Assembly (NCBI GenBank): GCA_019915015.1
Contig: JAHBBC010000035.1
Span: forward strand, 1 to 64,000
Length of the DNA stretch: 64,000 nt
DNA from: Auriscalpium vulgare
Lineage: Eukaryota > Basidiomycota > Agaricomycetes > Russulales > Auriscalpiaceae
Direction of reading: 5' to 3'
This document shows, piece by piece, positions 57,273 through 64,000 of this stretch (positions within the stretch are counted from its first letter, which is position 1; each line of letters starts with the position of its first letter). Both the position numbers and the translations under genes were made by a program. Below the pieces are notes generated by a model. The model ran no database searches. It was given only the letters and a program-made list of their open reading frames with translations, and had not been told where the DNA came from.

Positions 57273-60200
57273 TTAGACGGTGATCTCGTCGTCCTTGTCA
57301 TCGTCTTCCCGGGTGGGGTCGTCTGCTTCCTCTTCATGAATGGCATCGTGATCCTGCCTATCTTCATGAAGTAGCTCGTCCACCCTGGACTGTGGGACGT
57401 CCAGAAATTCGGGCAACTCTGGCAGCGCAATGTTCGTTCGCGCGAAGTAAGGCAGGACGCGAAACTCCGCGACCGGTCGGTCGAAGAGCGCACCGTGGAG
57501 GTCCGCAAGCACGTAAGGTCCTCCTTTCCGTCGGCCAATTACCACGAACGGTCCATCGTAGCGCGGAAGCATTTTTCGATCTAATGACTTCTCGTACCGC
57601 GTGAACCGTAGGAGGACCAAGTCGCCTCTCTTGAAATTGTAGTCGCGAATCGTCGCTTCGTGGTCACGTTCAAATTTTACCGCCGCGATACGTCGCGCTT
57701 CAAAGACTTTGTCGTGGATGGTCCTTAACTGGGCTTTTCTCTTTTGTAGGGCCATTGCCCTGCGCGCTATGAGGTCTGTGGAAGACAGTAGAGACTCGGG
57801 CGGAGGCATCAAGTATGAAGCCTCGATGATATCCAGCGGCATTAGCGGCTGCGTTCCTGTTACCGCGAAGTATGGCGAGCAGCCCATCCTCCGCCTGATC
57901 GTTATCCTGTCCGACCAGAATACCGAGTACGCGACCGATGACCATTTTGCAGCATTTCCATCGGCTGCCTTGTAGAGCGCTTGACGTACGTCGAAGTGAG
58001 ACCGCTCGACTATTCCGTTGGCTCGCGAATTATATCCCGATATTCGAATGTGCCGGACTCCATACTTATGCGACAGGGATTCCAAGGCCGACACGAACGG
58101 TGCGCCGTTGTCCGTGACCACTTCTCGCAGGGCGCCCCACCGGCACAAGACGTCTTCGAAAATCCATTTCGCGATGGCGTCCGCCGTCTCCGCCCTTAGC
58201 ATTCTCCACTCTGGATAGTGGGTTACGGAGCAGCGTCCTTGCACGATGTATTTGAATCCGCCGCTTGCTGGCATATGCATGGTGTCTGCATACATCTTTG
58301 CGAAAAGGTTCGCCGGCGTTGCCACCGTTGGCGGTATCAGGCTGTGGCGAACTAGTCGGGTTTCGCAAATATGGCACGTTCTCACCCACCAGGCCACGTC
58401 TGCGTCCACGTATGGCCACCAGAAACGCTCCAACAGCATCATCCGCGTCGCGTAGACGCCTTTGTGTCCGACATCGTCATGAGCTGCTTTGAGGACCGCG
58501 ATACGTCGGTCTCCTCCCAGCACGAGTTGGTGCCTGCCTTGGTGGTGCCTTTTGAAAAGGCGGTCCCCATCCTTGAAGAACTGGAGCGCGTATCGAGCGA
58601 AACGAGCGAACTGTTCGTCGGTCAAGTCCGCCGGCCGCGCCAGGGTCCCTAACCAGTCCCTGACTAGTTCCAGCCGCTTATCAGCTTCATGAGCCTTGTC
58701 TGATCTGGGAACATCGCGATACGTCGCGTCCTGTACTGGTGCGGGTTGCATTTGGACCGTAGTTGCCCAGACGTCGGCCGGTTCATCGTGGGAGCGCCGG
58801 GCCTCCTCGCGACGTATCGCGTCCTGGCTTGAACCAGCCCCATGTTCGTCTGGTATGCTTCCTGGCCCCGTCCATCCATCTTGCCGTCGCGAGGCTCTCT
58901 CTTGCGCTGTCTTCGGGACTACCATGTTTACGATATGTGCGAAACCATACACCGCATCAACCCAGTCGTCGAAGTCGTCTTCCTGTTCCAGAGCGTCTCC
59001 TGGTTGCCTACGCCTCCTGGATAGGCCGTCGGGCCCGTGGAAGAGTCCCGGCACGTGCACTAGCTCAAAATGGAACATCAGGATGCCTATAATCCACCTG
59101 TTCATACTGGCCGATGGCTCGAGGTCAGGATTTTCCAGCATGCCTTTGATATACCTGGCGTCGACCTCAATGGTCAGGTTCCTCACCCCTATCAGGTAGA
59201 CTTTAAGGGCCCGCAGGGCTCGAAAAAGACCATAGAGCTCCAGCTTGGGCTGCGAGAACCGCGCTTCGCGATCGTTTAGCGCGATGCTACCAAATCGAGA
59301 ATATCAGCGTCTCTTCCTGTCTTGGGGAACATTGGGGTCCGCCTGACTCAATAGGAAACCCACCGCGATGTACGAGGTGTCTACCGCTAGGATCACGGGG
59401 GCCTCCAACGTGTAATCAATCGGTAGGAGCGCTGGTGATGCGAGGACTGCCTCCTTGAGGTCCTCCATAGCTCGCGACTGTTCGGGTCCCCATTCGAACG
59501 GGACGTCCTTCCTCGTCAGGTGTGTCAAGGCATGGGCTCGGTGCGCAAAGTTACGGATAAAGATGCGCAGGACTCCAACTGTCCCCAAGAAAGCCCGTAC
59601 GTCTGAGAGGTCCGTGCACGGCCCCCAATTGCGAATCTTCGCGACCTTTTCTTCGTCTGCCATCCTTCCTTGCGGTGTGCAGCGATGCCCTACCACGTAG
59701 AATTCTGGTACGCACAGCTGTGATTTCCATCCTGAGAACGTGCCATGACAGTAGCGCATTCGTTGGACTACCCTGTTAACGTTGTTAAAGTGTTCCCATA
59801 CGAACCGCCTTATGCCGTTGTTGCCGGGGATCGTTTCGTATCCTCCGCCTTCCGTCCTGTAGTCCGAGTCCGGCCCCTTCAGGGGGACGTCGTCTATAAA
59901 AGGCACCGTAATATGCGGGATTTCCGGTTGGAGAATAAAGGTCACGTCGTCGTGGAAGATCGGGACGGAATTCGTCCACCCCATAGGCAGGGTCACCAGC
60001 CGTTTTGCGCCGTACGGCGTCTGGAAAGTCGTGAGGTCCCTTGAGGCTTCATCTAGTCTCCTTTCGTCATAGCCCACGTAGAGGTCCAGAATTCCCCCGC
60101 ACGGCCGCCCCGCAAACTGCTCCGCCAAATGATCTGGGAAGGGGGGTACTCCTGAGTGCGCGATGGTCACCGCATTCAGGGGTTCCAGACTATGGACTAT

Positions 60201-61064
60201 ACGGAGGCTGGTCCCGTCCTTCTTAACCACACAGAACCACCTAGAGCGGTACGACGAGTTTGAGTCCTCGTAGACTCCCGCGGCGATCTTGGTCTTGATG
60301 AGCGCCATGACCTTGTCGTATATCCCTGGCGGAATCGGAATATTTCGCTGAACCCACGGCCGATGCGGAACTACTGGTATTGTGACGGGGGGGAAGAAGT
60401 CTTCTCGGAAGCGCCCCCGCTCCGAGTCGTCCCAGGCAAATGCCTCGTTTTGTGCGCACATAAACGCATGCATGAGCTTCCTTTCTTCCGGCCATAGGAA
60501 ATCTCCGTCGCGGACTCGGTCAAATTGTTCGCGACGTTCCGCGGTGTACCTTCCTGTGGGTACGAAGTCCGGTGGCTTCTCTGGGAGCGGCGGCATATCC
60601 GCCAGGGGGTCCCCTCTGATCTCTCTGAGGATCCGGAAGTGCTCCGGCAGGTCCGTACGAATGGGCTTTACCTTGAGGTGTGCTGGCTTGTAACGCTTCT
60701 TCGTGGCCGCAAAGACTTCGCGCTGCATCGCGGTCGGCTGTAGCTCACCTCTGTCCGTTTCCTCCTCTCTTTCTCTCCCACTCTCGCCGTCTCCCCAGTC
60801 TGCCGCCGTCCAAATAAACGTCCCTGCTCTTGCTCGTTCCTCCTCTTCCTCTCCTTCTTCCGCTCGCTTCGCGAACACTCCCGCGTATTCCTCCGGTAGG
60901 TCGCACACTGACAAATAAGCTGACTGCACGTCTTCGATTGTAGGCGAGGATTCGAGGTACACCAGGGATTCCATTCTAAGAGTATCAGGCTTATCGGGCT
61001 CGAACCCCACGACCAGCCCTACCTCCTCCTGGTCCTCCAACAAATCCTCTAGTCGCGAAAACCC
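57273..61064 (-). CDS. Gypsy pol: reverse transcriptase, RNase H, integrase (one in-frame stop)
   Basis: Read in the -1 frame from the slip site at 61064. Reverse transcriptase: VPHRPWVQRNIPIPPGIYDK, YRSRWFCVVKKDGTSLRIVH, TFQTPYGAKRLVTLPMGWTN and the catalytic PFIDDVPLKG near 59900. RNase H follows: EAPVILAVDTSYIAVGFLLS and LTIEVDARYIKGMLENPD. Integrase: HDDVGHKGVYATRMM with CHIC as zinc finger, then the DDE core ADTMHMPASGG, TDNGAPFV and ANGIVERSH, and a C-terminal GDLVLLRFTRYEKSLDRKML. A TGA at 59306-59304 interrupts RNase H, yet the frame on both sides is the same and open, so it is a single nonsense change, readthrough site or error. Over 1,260 codons no other defect is seen. Confidence 0.9.
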
Positions 61065-64000
61065 TCCACCCCCTGCTTCTGGGTTCGCGAGATGCGCTTG
61101 CGGCCGCGTGGAATAGTGGGGATTGACGCCATGACTCCCGTGTTTGGGTCCGTGATCGTGATTGTCTGCCTCTCGTCTGCAAAGTTTTGCACGGTACTTC
61201 CCGTGAGAACGTCAAAGGGCCTCCCCAGGAGCATGTCGTACGCCGGGTTGCGGATGATATGCACCTGTACGTACAGCGTTATACCCCCAATCTTCATCGG
61301 GACGTTTCTAGCCAGGCCTAGCGACCTATCGCGACTTTTGTTGGCCGATATCATATCCAGGCGAACGTTCGGATCGTAATGCAGCCCGAGGTAATGGCAT
61401 ACGTCCTCGGACATGGAAATAATCTGCGACCCGGGATCCACGACTGCCTCGATGTGCGCTTGGTTGTCGACTAGTGGCAAGATCGAACGGAGGGCCAGCG
61501 ATTCCTTGGCGACTTCCAACGGCTCAGGGTCTGGTTCCCCTTCTCCTGCTTCTCCTAGATCTCCCATCAGAACCTCCACAATGACTTCTCCTACACGCGT
61601 CCCCTCGGGCAACTCCGTTGGCTGGTGTCCCAGGGCTTGCAGAAAGGTTTCGGGCATATGGTCCGCGAATCCCCTCACCACCTTCTCGTCCTCTCCTGCC
61701 CCTTCGTCCTGGTCAAAGTCGAACGGAAAGAGCTCTGGTTCGCTTTCCACCATCGCCTGGACTACTGGTACTCTTGCCTCGTTTGGGACCCGCTTAGGGG
61801 TCACCACGTTGCGAACTTGAGCGCGTACTTCCGGGGCAATGGACATGAGCTCCCTCTGTGTCAAGGTGACCTCCGCATTCATGGCCCTCTCATAAACCTT
61901 ACTTGCTATTACGGGGTCGCGGACCGGGGCGACCTTATTGTATGCTGGGTCCGCCTTGCGCTGCCCCGCGCTTCGTTGGTAACTTGCCGGCCCTATGTAC
62001 GTCGCGTCGGGCACCTTCGCGAAAGGGTGGATCGGAGGTGTTAACGGCTCCTCACCCGCTGTGGTGTCTTCGTCGGCCTGCCTTTGTTTGTCTGCGCTAT
62101 CCCCAGTCTCCCCTGGTCGGTCGACGGCCTCCGGCTCGAAGGAAACCTGCTTCTTGGCTTGCGTAAACGGCTTCCTCTTCGGAATGACCACCTCTGGAAT
62201 TCGTCGCGATCTTTCGCGCTCGCCAGGCAGCAGCCCTATTGCCTGGGGAAACTCGCCCGCGTCCAGTGCGGCCTGCCGGCGTTCCTTCTGAGCTTGCCTT
62301 TCCGCTCGGGCCGTCAGGAGCACTGCCATCTCCTGCTGGAGCTCCGTCATTCTGTCTTCGTCGGTCAATTGCGGCGTCAGTTGGATTAGGCCGGCGACCG
62401 TCTGCACTTTGGCCGGCACTGGCTCGTAGTCCATCGTCGTCAGCATCATGGCTTCTGACTGTCCGTGTTGATTCCCGGCGTAGTACGCATCCACACGCTG
62501 CTTCAGCGGGCCTTCTCCTAGCGGGATAAGTCCTCCACCCTTCAGAACGACCCGGTTGTTGTGGTCCCTAGATACGCGACCCGTCGCGATGTAGTCCTGG
62601 ACCACCATACATTCCCTGACGAAGTGCCCCGTTTGGCCGCAGAAAAGGCATCCTGACGGCCCTCCCTGTCCGCCTTGATTTCCTTGCGTGGCGCGCGGCT
62701 GTTGAGTTCCCGAGGTACCCCCATAACCCCTCTGACCTCCGCCGTTCCCCTGGTTGACGAGCATCCGCGCGAACTGTTCGGCAACCGCGGCTTTGATTGC
62801 TTCTTGAAACTGTTCTATTTTGATTACAGCCTCCGTCGTTGCAACCGCCACTGCCGGTCCTGCGCTGACCGCTGGTACGATTGAGGGAGTGCCCCTCAGC
62901 TCGTACTCTCCTGCCTCTAGCACGTCGGCCATGGGGTACGGTGTTTCTTTATCGTGGTCCGGCAATTTGATCTGCAGTCTTGTCGCCACCCTGTTCATGA
63001 GGCTGTCCTGGAAAGCGCGAAGGAACGCGATATCGCGCTCACGGGTCGAGATCCTGCTTTTCTTAACCAGGAAGTCGGTGATCGCGAAGAACTGCCGATA
63101 GAATTCGCTGAGCTCGCCGCCGGACGCAATGCCCAGACGGTACCGACTGCCTACGAGCGCGTCCATGTCCGCGATGGTATACTTGCGGTCCTCATCGGCT
63201 CCCGGGTACAGTTTAACAATGGCGTCCTGAAAGTCTTGGTAGGTCTTGGTGGGATCCTTAAACTCCGGCCTCGCTTCCCACTCCTCAGCCGTCGCGACGT
63301 CTAGGTAACGCACTGCATGGCCCTTCTTCGCCGTATCATCCGCTAGTTGAGCCCGGGCAAAGAGATGATTCAGCTCGTCGAAGTAACGCGGTAACTCGCG
63401 GGCCTTCTGATTGAAAGACGGTGCGTTGCGGTCCCCGCGGGTAGGCATTGCGACTGGCGCGACGTTGGGCTGAGGCGGTATTGCCTGTTGTCCGCCGCCT
63501 CCCCCTCCTCCACCGCCTCTGCCTCCGCCGCCGCCTCCTCCACCCGTTCCTGTTCCTTGTTGCTGTGTACTCATTCCTGACTGTGTTGGCGACTTTGGGT
63601 TGCTGGGGTTCAAACGGCTTGATGGAGCTTCTTGGGGATTGTTGCTGGCTTCCGCGACGTTTCGCGAAGTCCTATCTTGTAAGGAAACGGCCCGTCCCCA
63701 TCCCGGACTGACCCGTTCGTTCCTCGAGCATTCCCCTTCCGGATCATGCCGTGTGTGATGGTCGCTATCGCCACCATCAGAATTCAGAAGCAAACCTTCT
63801 AGTCCCTCGATCGTGACGCGATCCCCTCCTGTGATCAGGGACCTAGGGTCCTCTCCGGCGCGTCGGATCTCCCTACTGAGGGTCGGTCCATGCGGATCCT
63901 CTTCTTCTGATGGCAGACTTGATAGCGATGAGACTTCCCCCTGTTCGTCTTGTGGTTCCTCGATTTCTGCCTCTATGGCCGCCTGTCGCGACGTATTGCG
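61049..64000 (-). CDS. Gypsy gag with zinc knuckle and protease (5' partial)
   Basis: The minus frame is open from the right window edge to the stop at 61051-61049. The upstream codons 64000-63794 are also open and acidic (EEPQDEQGEVSSLSSLPSEE), so the start lies outside; MSTQQQGTG at about 63573 is the first strong internal ATG. Gag body: APSFNQKARELPRYFDELNH and FYRQFFAITDFLVKKSRIST; Gly-rich run before it; zinc knuckle CLFCGQTGHFVREC near 62652-62611. The C-terminal part is an aspartic protease with AVVDPGSQIISMSEDVCHYL near 61440 (DPGS in place of DSGS or DTGA) and MLLGRPFDVLTGS. The product supplies capsid and maturation protease; pol is made by frameshifting. Confidence 0.9.
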   Translation of the reverse strand, partial: RNTSRQAAIEAEIEEPQDEQGEVSSLSSLPSEEEDPHGPTLSREIRRAGEDPRSLITGGDRVTIEGLEGLLLNSDGGDSDHHTRHDPEGECSRNERVSPGWGRAVSLQDRTSRNVAEASNNPQEAPSSRLNPSNPKSPTQSGMSTQQQGTGTGGGGGGGGRGGGGGGGGGQQAIPPQPNVAPVAMPTRGDRNAPSFNQKARELPRYFDELNHLFARAQLADDTAKKGHAVRYLDVATAEEWEARPEFKDPTKTYQDFQDAIVKLYPGADEDRKYTIADMDALVGSRYRLGIASGGELSEFYRQFFAITDFLVKKSRISTRERDIAFLRAFQDSLMNRVATRLQIKLPDHDKETPYPMADVLEAGEYELRGTPSIVPAVSAGPAVAVATTEAVIKIEQFQEAIKAAVAEQFARMLVNQGNGGGQRGYGGTSGTQQPRATQGNQGGQGGPSGCLFCGQTGHFVRECMVVQDYIATGRVSRDHNNRVVLKGGGLIPLGEGPLKQRVDAYYAGNQHGQSEAMMLTTMDYEPVPAKVQTVAGLIQLTPQLTDEDRMTELQQEMAVLLTARAERQAQKERRQAALDAGEFPQAIGLLPGERERSRRIPEVVIPKRKPFTQAKKQVSFEPEAVDRPGETGDSADKQRQADEDTTAGEEPLTPPIHPFAKVPDATYIGPASYQRSAGQRKADPAYNKVAPVRDPVIASKVYERAMNAEVTLTQRELMSIAPEVRAQVRNVVTPKRVPNEARVPVVQAMVESEPELFPFDFDQDEGAGEDEKVVRGFADHMPETFLQALGHQPTELPEGTRVGEVIVEVLMGDLGEAGEGEPDPEPLEVAKESLALRSILPLVDNQAHIEAVVDPGSQIISMSEDVCHYLGLHYDPNVRLDMISANKSRDRSLGLARNVPMKIGGITLYVQVHIIRNPAYDMLLGRPFDVLTGSTVQNFADERQTITITDPNTGVMASIPTIPRGRKRISRTQKQGVEGFRD
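61058..61064 (-). promoter_or_regulatory. Programmed -1 frameshift heptamer GGGTTTT
   Basis: In the gag frame the bases read G GGT TTT, a canonical X-XXY-YYZ slippery site, seven codon bases before the gag stop TAG (61051-61049). Slipping back one base enters the pol frame, which is open from here. Confidence 0.65.

Larger units (their letters stand above)
51246..64000 (-). mobile_element. Giant Ty3/gypsy element with an antisense gene block (partial)
   Basis: gag and pol run on the minus strand from the right window edge to 57273. A 4.7-kb block of plus-strand genes occupies 52053-56800. A second polypurine-tract unit and an LTR-like segment close the left side. If this reading is right the element exceeds 12.7 kb. 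The alternative is that the gypsy element ends near 57215 and the block belongs to something else. Palindromes TCGCGA recur through both parts, which hints at a common history. Confidence 0.55.

Overview
The window reads as nuclear DNA of a filamentous basidiomycete, most likely a wood-decay polypore (Agaricomycetes). The reasons are dense short GT-AG introns (about 48-65 nt), high GC, a polyporopepsin-type aspartic protease, a combined C2H2/Zn2Cys6 regulator, F-box-like and TET/JBP-like proteins of agaricomycete type, and copia and gypsy elements. There are no prokaryotic features.

Region 1 (1-22 kb) is gene-rich core genome: the end of RAE1/GLE2 (mRNA export), ERG3 (C-5 sterol desaturase), a secreted A1 aspartic protease, an MFS exporter, a broken deaminase-like gene, an SLM1-type BAR-PH protein, PHO88/SND3, ATP synthase subunit g, urate oxidase, a zinc-finger transcription factor and a small unrecognised protein. 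Several of these share divergent promoters. Small indels break the reading frame in several otherwise conserved genes, many of them in homopolymer or dinucleotide runs.

Region 2 (23.2-33 kb) holds a complete Ty1/copia element on the minus strand, with identical 198-bp LTRs and an ATAGA target duplication. It sits beside a tandem array of five paralogous multi-pass membrane protein genes that I do not recognise. Copy 4 is fully open, copies 3 and 5 carry small indels, copy 2 has a cut C-terminus and copy 1 is a deletion remnant. A seven-helix membrane protein gene follows (34.8-36.3 kb).

Region 3 (39.6-46.2 kb) is a 6.6-kb hAT-like DNA element with inverted termini, GGTTC-rich subterminal arrays and a perfect 8-bp target duplication GTCACACT. 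It carries nested inverted and direct repeats and no transposase that I can see. An F-box-like gene, some hypotheticals and a 5'-truncated TET/JBP-like dioxygenase follow.

Region 4 (about 51.2 kb to the window end) is the most striking. A Ty3/gypsy gag-pol on the minus strand runs off the right edge, with a canonical -1 slippery heptamer between gag and pol. Downstream of pol lies a block of three intron-containing genes on the opposite strand (52.0-56.8 kb), with a TATA-like box before the first. The block is bracketed by two copies of a hairpin plus polypurine-tract unit that have the same internal spacing and compensatory stem changes, and a candidate 3' LTR follows. This may be a giant retrotransposon carrying an antisense gene cassette, and it is my main candidate for an undescribed system. 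The right-hand LTR lies outside the window, so the outer limits of the element are not proven.
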